From: Mycolicibacterium rhodesiae
GTDB taxonomy: Bacteria > Actinomycetota > Actinomycetes > Mycobacteriales > Mycobacteriaceae
DNA: 64,000 nucleotides
Direction: 5' to 3'
Assembly: GCF_002086695.1 (NCBI RefSeq)
Contig: NZ_MVIH01000001.1
Coordinates: 434,001 to 498,000 of the forward strand
The notes under the pieces are model-generated. The model was not told where the DNA came from. It was given only the letters and a program-made list of their open reading frames with translations, and searched no databases. A program made the position numbers and the translations under genes. Shown piece by piece: positions 29,348 to 38,421 of this stretch; the first letter of the stretch is position 1, and the number at the start of each line of letters is the position of its first letter.

Positions 29348-29545
29348 TGCCGGGGGAGCAGGCGGGGATGCGGAGCAGGCTGGCTGTTCGCGCCGGCCTA
29401 CGCCGCCCGCGTCGGTGCCGCAGTCGCGCTGGTGTCGATCAAGTTCACCCGACTGCGGCCCGTCGCCGAGGGTGTGTTCGCGGCGGTGCTTTTCGGTGTC
29501 ATCTTCGTGGTTGTCGCGTTCGCCGGTTTGTCCGCGTTGGCGTAA
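29348..29545 (+). other. Possible small membrane protein or remnant in the gap before dapB
   Basis: The 350-bp interval between the hydrolase and dapB has one protein-like reading. From 29384 to the TAA at 29545 it encodes AYAARVGAAVALVSIKF followed by LRPVAEGVFAAVLFGVIF and VVVAFAGLSALA, two membrane-like segments. No ATG, GTG or TTG precedes the first segment after the TGA at 29345; a GTG at 29432 would lose it. A frameshift near 29370 from the ATG at 29347, a non-standard start or a gene fragment are all possible. Confidence 0.3.
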
Positions 29546-29557
29546 GTACCTGCCGAC

Positions 29558-30758
<1,201 letters not shown>

Positions 30759-30762
<4 letters not shown>

Positions 30763-31211
30763 AGCGACTACTGATCGTGCATCACACCCCGTCGCCGCAC
30801 TGCCAGGAAATGTTCGAGGCGGTGCTCTCCGGTGCTACCGACCCCGAAATCGAAGGCGTGGAGGTGATTCGGCGTCCGGCGCTCACGGTGTCATCGGTGG
30901 AAATGTTGGAGGCCGCCGGCTACCTGCTGGGCAGCCCCGCCAATCTCGGCTACATCAGCGGCGCACTCAAGCACGCATTCGATCAGTCGTACTACCAGAT
31001 CCTCGACGCCACACGTGGGCGCCCGTTCGGGGTCTACCTGCACGGCAACGAGGGCACCGAGGGAGCCGAGCGTGCGATCGACGGCATCACCGCCGGCCTG
31101 GGCTGGGTGCGGGCCGCGGAGACGGTCATCGTGTCCGGCAAGCCGAGCAAGGACGATGTCGAGGCGTGCTGGAACCTCGGCGCGACCGTCGCAGCTCAGC
31201 TGATGGAATGA
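30759..31211 (+). CDS. Flavodoxin-like NAD(P)H-dependent FMN reductase family protein
   Basis: A 150-residue flavodoxin-fold protein: KRLLIVHHTPSPHCQEMFEAVLSG (FMN phosphate loop with T/S residues), GSPANLGYISGALKHAFDQSYY (flavin ring loop) and GRPFGVYLHGNEGTEGAERAI. It corresponds to M. tuberculosis Rv2771c. It probably transfers electrons via FMN; its partner is unknown. It is the last gene of the dapB operon; the accessory cluster begins on the other strand 7 bp later. Confidence 0.82.
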
Positions 31212-31218
31212 ATGCCGC

Positions 31219-31962
31219 TCAGCCGGACGGGGTGTCGATGCCCGCTTGAGAGAAGAGCGATTTGGCGACGATCGGCTGCACGGACGCCGGATCCACACGA
31301 TTCATTGCACTTGTGAACGCCGACGCTGCTCGTGGGGTGGCTGCCTTCGACGGCTGACGGACGGCTGCCGCCTGCGCGGATGACGTGGTCGGGCTCTCCG
31401 CGACGATGCCCTGGCCGAGGCGGTCGATCTGGTTTCCGGTATCCAGGAAGGGCGGGATCAGTATCTCCAGCCGCTGTGACTCAGGTAGTTGCGTTGAATT
31501 TCGGAGGGCAGGTCCGACCACCACCTCCGGCGGCGGAGTCGGCCCCGAATTCTGGTCTTTCAGCACATTGCTCTTGCTCCCGTTGTCGTCGGGCTTGGTC
31601 GGAACGTCAGGCCCGCCACCGTGATGAGGGTGGGGAGCGGCCTGCACCGGGCCGCCGAACAACGGTGCCGCGGGGGAGGCCTGGGCGGGCGCCGGCGGTG
31701 TGGGCGCCATCTGTTCGAGATACTGCCGCCACGCCTGGAGGTAGCCGAACAACTGTTGTGCGTAGTCCGGCCCGGACGGCGCGGGCTGTGCCGGCAACGG
31801 CATGGTGGGCATGGGATGCCCCGCCGCCGGGGTGGGCGGCATGAATGGATTGGTGGGAAGTTGAGGGGCACCGGACATGGTGGTCCACTGCTGTAGAAGC
31901 TGTTGCCCCGCTTGAAGATAGGCGAACAGCTGCTGCAGGTAATCCGGCGACGGTGTGAACAT
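31219..31962 (-). CDS. Pro/Gln-rich protein with duplicated 21-residue motif, last gene of the shell-terpenoid operon
   Basis: A 247-residue, largely low-complexity protein of no recognised family. An amphipathic motif occurs twice: PDYLQQLFAYLQAGQQLLQQ (residues 6-25) and PDYAQQLFGYLQAWRQYLEQ (65-84), about 14 of 21 positions identical. Each is followed by Pro-rich linker, and the C-terminal part (NRVDPASVQPIVAKSLFSQAG) is again helical. A very good AGGAGG site nine bases before ATG 31962 predicts strong translation. Its place behind an encapsulin-like gene suggests a cargo, scaffold or surface adaptor role; this is an inference. Confidence 0.65.
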   Translation of the reverse strand: MFTPSPDYLQQLFAYLQAGQQLLQQWTTMSGAPQLPTNPFMPPTPAAGHPMPTMPLPAQPAPSGPDYAQQLFGYLQAWRQYLEQMAPTPPAPAQASPAAPLFGGPVQAAPHPHHGGGPDVPTKPDDNGSKSNVLKDQNSGPTPPPEVVVGPALRNSTQLPESQRLEILIPPFLDTGNQIDRLGQGIVAESPTTSSAQAAAVRQPSKAATPRAASAFTSAMNRVDPASVQPIVAKSLFSQAGIDTPSG

Positions 31963-31965
31963 TGT

Positions 31966-34236
31966 TTAGCCTCCTGCTGGTGTGGTCGGAAGGGCTGAGA
32001 CACCGAGCGGGTAGGGAGCCACGATGTCCAGGGGGTGCGGCAGTGACCGCTCGCAAAAGTCTGAATCGATGTTGCGGAGGGGGCGGGTGTCGGCCGGCTC
32101 CCGGTTCTCGATGTCGAACACATAGCAGTAATCACCGGCCGGTGTCGGCATCCGGATCGGACTGGACAGACTTTGGTCGAGGAAGCCGTACGGGAACACC
32201 CACTTCAGCGGCGGGCTCTTCTCCCGGCGGTCAACGCCGCCCGATTCAACCCAGATGTAGTGGTCGAGAATGGCATTGACCGCGTGGCGGCCCGACTCGC
32301 ACGCGGCCTCCATCGACGTCAACCGAGTGAACGTCTTGTTCCATGTGCCGGCGAAGACCACCGAATTGTTGTGCACTTGGTAGCCGCCGTGACGCGCTTG
32401 CCAGACGTTGGCCTGCTCGAGGTTTTCGAGCCACACGTCCTCCGGCGGGATGAAACTCCATGACGTCCCGTGCGGGTTCCACGGCTCGGTACCAGGCCGG
32501 TTGCCCCAATCTCCCACGATGGGGACCAGATACGGAGTCTTGTTGCGGACCACCCGACCCTGGCCTTGACCGGGTCCGCCCGCCATGACGAGACCGCGGT
32601 CGAGTGCGTACCACATCGGGCACGGCACCACCCCTTGTCCAGCCGATCCTGAGTCGCCGGCCAGCGCGGTGGTGATCTGGCGCCACACTTCCGAGGCAAT
32701 TTCATCGGGCGTGCAATCGCGTGCTGCTTTAGCGCGGCCGGACTCGTCGAGCACGTGCGGAGAGGGGGTATTGAAATCGCCGATGTCGACCGACAGCACC
32801 GAGACGTGTCCGTCGCGGTCCAGAATCGGGCGCTTCTCCCATAGTCCTGTCTGGTTGACCGACGACAGGGCCCATGGGCTGCCGACATACAGCATGTGCC
32901 CTCGGACAAGCTGGAACTCTGTGTCGAAGTAATACTGGATCCCACACAGGGTTTGAAAGCGATCCCATGGCACTTGGCCCAGTTCGTCCATCGAGTAGGG
33001 ATCCCGCCATTGTTTGGGTCGAGTGGCGGAAGGTTGCAGCGGGCCATCGGGTGGCGGAGCCGTGGTGGTGAAACCGTCCAGCTTGGCCGCAGTACCGCCC
33101 GTGCCTGCCGCGCGCAATGCGGTGGCGAGGTATTCGGCCGCGGGTGCGTCGACGGCGACGACCGTGTAGTCCGCAGTCAGCCGGGTGCCGTCGGCGAACG
33201 TGATCTGTGCGCGCGGACGCAGATGCGGTGGCTGTTTGGGGTCTGGTGTCGGCGGGTCAATCCGGGTCGCCGCCGTGTGGACGAAGCGGACGCCGAGCGC
33301 GATGAGGTGGTGGTACCAATGGTCGAACCACGATTCGGTGGTGGGACCGTTGAGCACGCCGTCGGCCTTGTTGTCGCGACGGTCCATGCTCAGGTACAGC
33401 TGAAGATTCGTGCTCAGATTCGTGCGCGCATCACCCCAGCGTGAGTCGAGGGCGACCAAAACTCTTGGCATCTGGCGCAATAGCTTGTCGCACTGCGCTG
33501 TGTAGGAGTATTTGTCCGTACCGGTCTTGGGGTCGTGTCCGACGAAGAAGTCGTATGCCGAGACGTTCTGCAGTTCGAACCTGCGGCGCAAGGGGCTGGT
33601 GACAAGGTAGCGAAGCAGTCTGCTCTGATAGGTTGTTATATCGGTGGGAGCGAACCCAAAAGTCGTGAGTTGCGAGAGCACGCTGAGGAATTCGGCGGGG
33701 CTGCGCGGAAGTTCGCGGGGAAATACGAGTGACGGCTCACCGTCGGCGGTGGCGCCCTGCGTGACCACTCGGCGGACGTTGTCGTAGACGGTGCGTGAGG
33801 TCGGCGTCCAGTGCGACGCGCCGTCGGCTCGACGGGTGTTCTGGTAGACGGGTATCCGCTGGAACATGTCCCAGATGTGCAGGTAATACGCGGGGAAGAA
33901 CCGAAAGCCGTGCTCGCCCGGCACCGCACGTCCGGGCGCCGGCGGGTGGCCCCGGCGCCCGGGGAAGGGGCGCAACTCGGCTTGGCTTCCGTTGTGTGTG
34001 CCGACCGTCGAATATTGCGAGGCGGCGAGACCACCGAGTTTGACAGGCGGGTATGCCCCGGCGAATCTGGGGCCCAACCCATTTCGCTCGTCATGCTCTG
34101 CTTCATACACCGTGACGACGAAACCCCGCTCGGCGAGTTCCTGAGCGGCGGTGAGCCCCGCGATGCCGGCGCCGATCACCGCTACGGTGGGACGGCGCTT
34201 GCAGGACGCCGGGGTCCTTATGCCGTGGTCGGTCAT
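31966..34236 (-). CDS. Large FAD-dependent amine oxidase/phytoene desaturase-type oxidoreductase
   Basis: A 756-residue flavoprotein. The FAD Rossmann motif VAVIGAGIAGLTAAQELAERG (about 18-38, split by GxGxxG at 22-27) is followed by VVTVYEAEHDE. It contains GEHGFRFFPAYYLHIWDMFQRI, as in hydroxysqualene/phytoene desaturase-like enzymes, and a C-terminal FAD contact VVFAGTWNKTFTRLTSMEAACESGRHAVNAIL. It is longer than typical CrtI (about 500). No signal peptide is seen. In this operon, an oxidation or desaturation of a prenyl-derived substrate is the natural inference. ATG 34236 overlaps the stop of the SCP2 gene (ATGA). Confidence 0.82.
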   Translation of the reverse strand: MTDHGIRTPASCKRRPTVAVIGAGIAGLTAAQELAERGFVVTVYEAEHDERNGLGPRFAGAYPPVKLGGLAASQYSTVGTHNGSQAELRPFPGRRGHPPAPGRAVPGEHGFRFFPAYYLHIWDMFQRIPVYQNTRRADGASHWTPTSRTVYDNVRRVVTQGATADGEPSLVFPRELPRSPAEFLSVLSQLTTFGFAPTDITTYQSRLLRYLVTSPLRRRFELQNVSAYDFFVGHDPKTGTDKYSYTAQCDKLLRQMPRVLVALDSRWGDARTNLSTNLQLYLSMDRRDNKADGVLNGPTTESWFDHWYHHLIALGVRFVHTAATRIDPPTPDPKQPPHLRPRAQITFADGTRLTADYTVVAVDAPAAEYLATALRAAGTGGTAAKLDGFTTTAPPPDGPLQPSATRPKQWRDPYSMDELGQVPWDRFQTLCGIQYYFDTEFQLVRGHMLYVGSPWALSSVNQTGLWEKRPILDRDGHVSVLSVDIGDFNTPSPHVLDESGRAKAARDCTPDEIASEVWRQITTALAGDSGSAGQGVVPCPMWYALDRGLVMAGGPGQGQGRVVRNKTPYLVPIVGDWGNRPGTEPWNPHGTSWSFIPPEDVWLENLEQANVWQARHGGYQVHNNSVVFAGTWNKTFTRLTSMEAACESGRHAVNAILDHYIWVESGGVDRREKSPPLKWVFPYGFLDQSLSSPIRMPTPAGDYCYVFDIENREPADTRPLRNIDSDFCERSLPHPLDIVAPYPLGVSALPTTPAGG

Positions 34237-34640
34237 GGCGCACCTGCCCGGAGTTCTGACAGCAGCGCGGGTACCGACGCCGCTCGGACCGAGCCGTGAA
34301 TGTATGCCAACAACGTGTCGTGTGCGCGCTGGACGTCATCGAGGCAACCATGTACCGACACCGCGCCGGCCTCCACCGCCTCGTCGAGCCCGACTTTGGC
34401 GTCGATCAAATCGAGAATGGTCATTCGTGACGTTCGGATCCGGACGCCGGCCGCCTGCGCGGGACCGTCCGTCACCTGCAGTCGTTCATCGCCTGCGTGT
34501 ACCGAGAAGATGTCGTCGCCGACGTCGAGTTCAACGATCAGGGGGCCGAGTTCGGCAACCAGCAACCGGTAACTGGCGGGCATATCGTCCGCGAGATGGT
34601 CCACTGACCGCCGGAAGAGTGCCGACACCTGTTCAGCCAT
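34233..34640 (-). CDS. SCP2-like sterol/lipid carrier domain protein
   Basis: A 135-residue protein, start ATG 34640 (MAEQVSALFRRSVDHLA). The sequence LIVELDVGDDIFSVHAGDERLQVTDG followed by VRIRTSRMTILDLIDAKVGLDEAVEAGAVSVHG matches the SCP-2 pattern of a lipid-binding groove. It would hold or deliver a hydrophobic substrate, here most likely the isoprenoid made by the operon (inference). It overlaps the CrtC-like stop by 8 bp and the FAD gene by 4 bp. Confidence 0.7.
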   Translation of the reverse strand: MAEQVSALFRRSVDHLADDMPASYRLLVAELGPLIVELDVGDDIFSVHAGDERLQVTDGPAQAAGVRIRTSRMTILDLIDAKVGLDEAVEAGAVSVHGCLDDVQRAHDTLLAYIHGSVRAASVPALLSELRAGAP

Positions 34641-35655
34641 AGAGGAACTCGAATACACCGGTACCGACGAAGGTGAAGTCCTCACCCCTGATTGTGCCCT
34701 GCACCCGAACTGTCCCGTCGGTTTCACACAGCACCGTCGATCGGTCCAGGCGCACTTCGCTCGGTTGCGCCAGGCGAGCATAGGAACGCGAATGGAACTC
34801 GGCACGCACGGCATCGCCCGCTCGTGCCGCCGTGACCTCTACCAATTCCGGCACACCTGGTACCTCGCCGTCGAGCAGCAGGCGCATCGGAGGGGGCAGC
34901 GTGCAATCGGCCGCGCGGCTGAGTCTGCCATTCGAGTGGGTCTGGACGGCCGCGTGTCGGAATATCGCGACGGGCTCGTCGTGGCGCCATACGTAGAGCG
35001 ATCGTGATACCGACCGCAGCCAGTTGCGGTCAGTTATCTCGACGAAGACCATCGACCACGGCTCTTCGGGGGCAGTGGGCAAGATGGTTCCCCAGGTCCA
35101 GCCGAAATCGTCGCCCCACCGGAATCGGCCCCAGTTGTGGTCGTGATAGGCCAGATCGTCGGCGAATCGGTGATGTCGGCCGCCGACGTGCAGCCAACCG
35201 GACGCGCGCAATCGTGGCACGAACAGCCAGCTGATCCGACCGTCGCCCGCCGGTTCGTTGCGAACCACGAACGGCCGGCTGGTCGCAGTGAAATGCACTT
35301 CACCCCGAATGTCGTTCTCGGGCAGATCTATTGACAGCCGGTAGCCGTCAGCTTGCACGGTCATCCGGCTGTTGCCGATCGTCAGGTCACCCAGGTCAGC
35401 CGAGACCTCGATCGCGTGCCCGTCGAACCGTTCGATGGCACCGGTCCAGTTCTCGTCGTGTGCGATCACGATGACGCGGGGTGCCGGCCGCACCTCGTCG
35501 GCTCCGAAGACTTCGTTGTTGAGGCTGAGGTTGATCAACACTCGCACGCCGTGACCGTGGATCACGAAGTGATGCCACTCCTTGAAACCCGCGGGCCGGG
35601 CCGCGGCCAAGATCGGGCTTCGCAGGAAGTCGCTGCGTGCGAGCGTGGCGCTCAT
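34633..35655 (-). CDS. CrtC/AttH-type (carotenoid 1,2-hydratase-like) lipocalin-fold protein
   Basis: A 340-residue protein. The signature is FADDLAYHDHNWGRFRW followed by FGWTWG; YHDHNWG is the conserved block of hydroxyneurosporene synthase (CrtC) and related AttH-domain proteins that hydrate terminal double bonds of carotenoids or terpenes. N-terminal GFKEWHHFVIHGHGVRVLIN and the beta-rich second half fit a double lipocalin-like fold. Start ATG 35655 overlaps the previous stop (ATGA). A terpenoid hydration or cyclase-like step is suggested by context. Confidence 0.72.
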   Translation of the reverse strand: MSATLARSDFLRSPILAAARPAGFKEWHHFVIHGHGVRVLINLSLNNEVFGADEVRPAPRVIVIAHDENWTGAIERFDGHAIEVSADLGDLTIGNSRMTVQADGYRLSIDLPENDIRGEVHFTATSRPFVVRNEPAGDGRISWLFVPRLRASGWLHVGGRHHRFADDLAYHDHNWGRFRWGDDFGWTWGTILPTAPEEPWSMVFVEITDRNWLRSVSRSLYVWRHDEPVAIFRHAAVQTHSNGRLSRAADCTLPPPMRLLLDGEVPGVPELVEVTAARAGDAVRAEFHSRSYARLAQPSEVRLDRSTVLCETDGTVRVQGTIRGEDFTFVGTGVFEFLYG

Positions 35656-35930
35656 CGCAGGAACCTTGTCGTCGGGGCCTGCGGTTCCCCGGTGGGTCTC
35701 GTATCGAGTTGTTGGGTAGAGCAATTGGCCATTCGCTCGACAGCCGAACCTAGGCTGGCGAGCCCAAGCAGGGCGTACCCGAAGTCGTCGCAGTCCTCTA
35801 CCGGCGCGGCGACGGGGCCGGTGTCGGAGGCCAGGGCGTGAACCAACCCGGCGAGGGCGGCGAGACCGACCAGATAGCCGATGAAATCGCTTTTGTCGGC
35901 AAGTGCTTGACGAGGATCGGTGAGTGTCAC
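35652..35930 (-). CDS. Small protein of unknown function in the shell-terpenoid operon
   Basis: A 92-residue protein with two hydrophobic stretches (FIGYLVGLAALAGLVHALAS and FGYALLGLASLGSAVERMA) separated by an acidic loop (APVEDCDDFGY), then a Thr/Arg-rich tail. No family is recognised. It could be membrane associated or line a protein interior. GTGA overlap upstream and ATGA overlap downstream show full coupling within the operon. Confidence 0.6.
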   Translation of the reverse strand: MTLTDPRQALADKSDFIGYLVGLAALAGLVHALASDTGPVAAPVEDCDDFGYALLGLASLGSAVERMANCSTQQLDTRPTGEPQAPTTRFLR

Positions 35931-36385
35931 GTGAACCCCTCGGGCCGTAGCCTGGCCAGGGTCGTGTCGTCGAGGCCGTGTCCGACGAGAGCGTCGACCA
36001 GCAGATCAGCCCACGCGTCTGGGGTCCCGCTGGGTGCGGCGGGGCCGCCGAGAACGTTGAGACTCAACATTTCCCACACCCGGCGCAGGTTTTCCACCGA
36101 TTCGGACGCAGCCAGTCCGTCACGCAGCCGCGCTCCGCGTGGGGTCTCGGCATACCGGCGCCCCTCGGCAACGAGAAGGTCGTGCAGCCTGCGAGCGGCC
36201 GCTGGATTGCCGAGAACCGCACGCCGCGCGCCGATCAGCAGTTCGAAGATCGCCCGCTGCGTCCCATCGGCTTCGTCTGGTGGTGGCGGATGCAAGTGTG
36301 GTGTTTCTCGCTCGATGAGGTCGAGGGTGAGTTCGCGGACTCGCTCGAGTTCCGCCAGCATGCCGGCCATCTGCTCGGGGGTCAT
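35927..36385 (-). CDS. Helical protein of unknown function in the shell-terpenoid operon
   Basis: A 152-residue, predicted all-helical protein: MAGMLAELERVRELTLDLIERE, a Pro-rich HLHPPPPDEAD turn, then several helices including LRRVWEMLSLNVLGG and WADLLVDALVGHGLDDTTLARLRPEGF. No family is recognised. It starts in the stop codon of the prenyl synthase gene (ATGA), so it may be a partner of that enzyme or a cargo/shell adaptor; neither is shown. Confidence 0.6.
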   Translation of the reverse strand: MTPEQMAGMLAELERVRELTLDLIERETPHLHPPPPDEADGTQRAIFELLIGARRAVLGNPAAARRLHDLLVAEGRRYAETPRGARLRDGLAASESVENLRRVWEMLSLNVLGGPAAPSGTPDAWADLLVDALVGHGLDDTTLARLRPEGFT

Positions 36386-37584
36386 CGAGTTCGCCCATGC
36401 ACGTAGTCCACGAGATCGGCCAGCACGTCGCGGTGCCGGCTGTGCGGGAACCAGTCGAGAGTTGCCAGCACCGCGGCCGCCTGCCGGGCGTGTGTCGCGG
36501 CGACATCGCGTGCATGCCGCAGCGCTCCGACGTCAAGCATCAATTCGAACAACCAGCGAATGTCGCTGATGCTCTTGCACTCCGAAGGCTGGTGGCTCTG
36601 CAGACGCGCCACGAGTTCGGCCCGCCCCGATTGCGACAGTTCGCCTTGTGCTGCGAGCCGATCGAGCAGGTCGGTCAGCTCCTCACCGTCGGGACTCGGT
36701 CGGCGCTTGGCCAAGATCGCGATGGCGCGGTCCTGATCCTTCGGCTCGGCATGGCGCAAGGTGTACAGCAGCATCAGGGTTCGCTTGCCCTCCCACAGAT
36801 CCCCGCCGATCTCCTTGCCGTACTCCTGCGGGTCGCCCCGCAGATTGAGCAAGTCATCCGTGATCTGGAAGGCCGCGCCGAGATGTCGTCCGAAGGACTC
36901 CAACGGCTCCATCCGCTCGGGCCCGGCTCCCGCCGCAATGGCGCCGGCCTGCAAGGGCGTGATGAAGGTGTACCAACTGGTTTTCAGTTCCACCATCTTC
37001 AGGTAGTCGGCGTCGTTGAGCCGCCAACTGTTGGAGCGCACCCAGTCGAGTTCCAGCGCCTGGCCGTCGACAGTCAGGCGGGTCATTTTCGCGACCGCTC
37101 GCAGAATGCGCAGTGCTGGGCCGAGTCCTACTCGTTCGACGTTGTCGAGTAGCGGCTGCAGCGAGAGCGACAGCATGGCGTCGCCGACGTTGATGGCGAT
37201 CGGGACGCCGTGGTCGATGTGCAGCGTGGGTTTGCCGCGCCGCCACCAGGATTCGTCCTCGATGTCGTCGTGGATCAGGAACGCGTTGTGGTACAGCTCC
37301 AGGGTGGCCGCCGTGGGCAGCACGGCCTCGAGATGGCCACCGAGCCCGAGGCATGTCGCGATGCTCAGCGCAGGCCGAAGCGCCTTGCCGCCCCGCAGGG
37401 GATAGTCGAGGATCAGGTCGTAGAGGCTGCCGTTTCCACGCTCACCCGGACCGTACAACCGCGCGATCTCACCGTCGCAGGCTTCTTTGCACAGTGCGAG
37501 GTAATCGTCGAGCGGCCGGGCCGATAGCGACTTCGGGCCGCGTGCACATGGCTCAGTGGTAGAGGGCGGCGAGGCCGAGGTCAT
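36382..37584 (-). CDS. Polyprenyl (geranylgeranyl-type) diphosphate synthase
   Basis: A 400-residue trans-isoprenyl diphosphate synthase that condenses allylic diphosphates with IPP. LRGGKALRPAL binds IPP; the first Asp-rich motif is FLIHDDIEDES (Asp106, Asp107, Asp110) and the second is FQITDDLLNLRGD (Asp243, Asp244). KTSWYTFITPLQAGA lies between. The last ~100 residues form an extra helical region compared with minimal GGPP synthases. Family 2 encapsulin loci often contain such enzymes as cargo, which makes the adjacent shell-like gene notable. ATG 37584 overlaps the end of that gene by 32 bp. Chain length cannot be fixed from sequence alone. Confidence 0.9.
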   Translation of the reverse strand: MTSASPPSTTEPCARGPKSLSARPLDDYLALCKEACDGEIARLYGPGERGNGSLYDLILDYPLRGGKALRPALSIATCLGLGGHLEAVLPTAATLELYHNAFLIHDDIEDESWWRRGKPTLHIDHGVPIAINVGDAMLSLSLQPLLDNVERVGLGPALRILRAVAKMTRLTVDGQALELDWVRSNSWRLNDADYLKMVELKTSWYTFITPLQAGAIAAGAGPERMEPLESFGRHLGAAFQITDDLLNLRGDPQEYGKEIGGDLWEGKRTLMLLYTLRHAEPKDQDRAIAILAKRRPSPDGEELTDLLDRLAAQGELSQSGRAELVARLQSHQPSECKSISDIRWLFELMLDVGALRHARDVAATHARQAAAVLATLDWFPHSRHRDVLADLVDYVHGRTR

Positions 37585-38317
37585 CGGTGATCCTCAAGGC
37601 GTACCGGATCCGTGCGGTGAGCTGTATTTGGCCACCGCCGGTCTCGCCGTCGATCTCCAGGCTCGGCGGAAGGCTGACGGCGATGTCCACCGGCTCCTCA
37701 CCGGGCGATGCGTCGGGCGCTGAGCCCTGGGGGATTCGCCTTCTACGACCAAGCACCACGATGCGCGTGTCAGCGTCCGCTCCTTCCAGATGCGTGGTCC
37801 GGTGCAATGCGTTGATGTTCGCCCCGGTGAGCAGCCCGTCCAGGATTGAAGACCCGCTCACAAACTGGCTGAGATTGGTCAGCCCCTCTGTGTTGGTGAT
37901 CAGGCACGACGGCGCCCGATACCCTCCATCCTCCACATGCGCACGGGCGGCGATTAGTTTCTTCAGCAGATCATTGTCGCTGTTGTTTGTTGACAGGCTC
38001 AGGGTCGCATTTGCGTAGAGCTGCGGGAGGATGGCGTCATCGACGTTCTTGGCTAGCACCTTCGTCCTGGCCATGACTTCGGTGAGTAATGCGTCAGGGG
38101 TCGGCCCATTCGCCTGGGCAAGAGTTACTTGAAACGGCTGTTGATCTAATGTCAGATTGAGAAAGCCCGGCGGACTGTATTTGCCGTCAGCGACTTTGAT
38201 CTGGCCGGGATCCCCGACGTCCCAGTGCGGGATGGCCTGCCAGACAATGCTGCACTGCGCGAATGTGTCCCGGACCGCCTGGTTGGCCAAGGCAAACCGC
38301 TCTGCGCTCATGTACAT
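37553..38317 (-). CDS. Divergent encapsulin-like (HK97-fold) shell protein candidate
   Basis: A 254-residue protein, close to the ~265 residues of family 1 encapsulins. The order of segments fits the HK97 fold by eye: N-terminal helix (ERFALANQAVRDTFAQCSIV), E-loop strands (about 45-66), spine helix (73-97; TEVMARTKVLAKNVDDAILP, compare the AAxxxAxxEDRAIF of encapsulins), P-domain helix and strand (LLKKLIAARAHVEDGGYR then APSCLITNTEG), an A-domain loop (SILDGLLTGANINALHRTTHL), and closing strands (VDIAVSLPPSLEI, then IQLTARIRYALRITDDLGLA). No cNMP domain or protease motif. ATG 38317 follows GGGGG eight bases upstream. The assignment is pattern-based and needs structure prediction. Confidence 0.62.
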   Translation of the reverse strand: MYMSAERFALANQAVRDTFAQCSIVWQAIPHWDVGDPGQIKVADGKYSPPGFLNLTLDQQPFQVTLAQANGPTPDALLTEVMARTKVLAKNVDDAILPQLYANATLSLSTNNSDNDLLKKLIAARAHVEDGGYRAPSCLITNTEGLTNLSQFVSGSSILDGLLTGANINALHRTTHLEGADADTRIVVLGRRRRIPQGSAPDASPGEEPVDIAVSLPPSLEIDGETGGGQIQLTARIRYALRITDDLGLAALYH

Positions 38318-38421
38318 GACTACGGACCCCCGACAAGTCGTAGATGTTTCGCCTCGATCATGGCAGAGGAAATGGACGCGCACGCAATTAATTCGCCGAA
38401 TTCCAAAAATGGAGTAGTGAA

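Noticed and set aside
36853..36860. Second Asp-rich motif DDLLN of the prenyl synthase read as a broken DDxxD
   Set aside because: N in place of the last D is common in active polyprenyl synthases, so loss of function is not implied.
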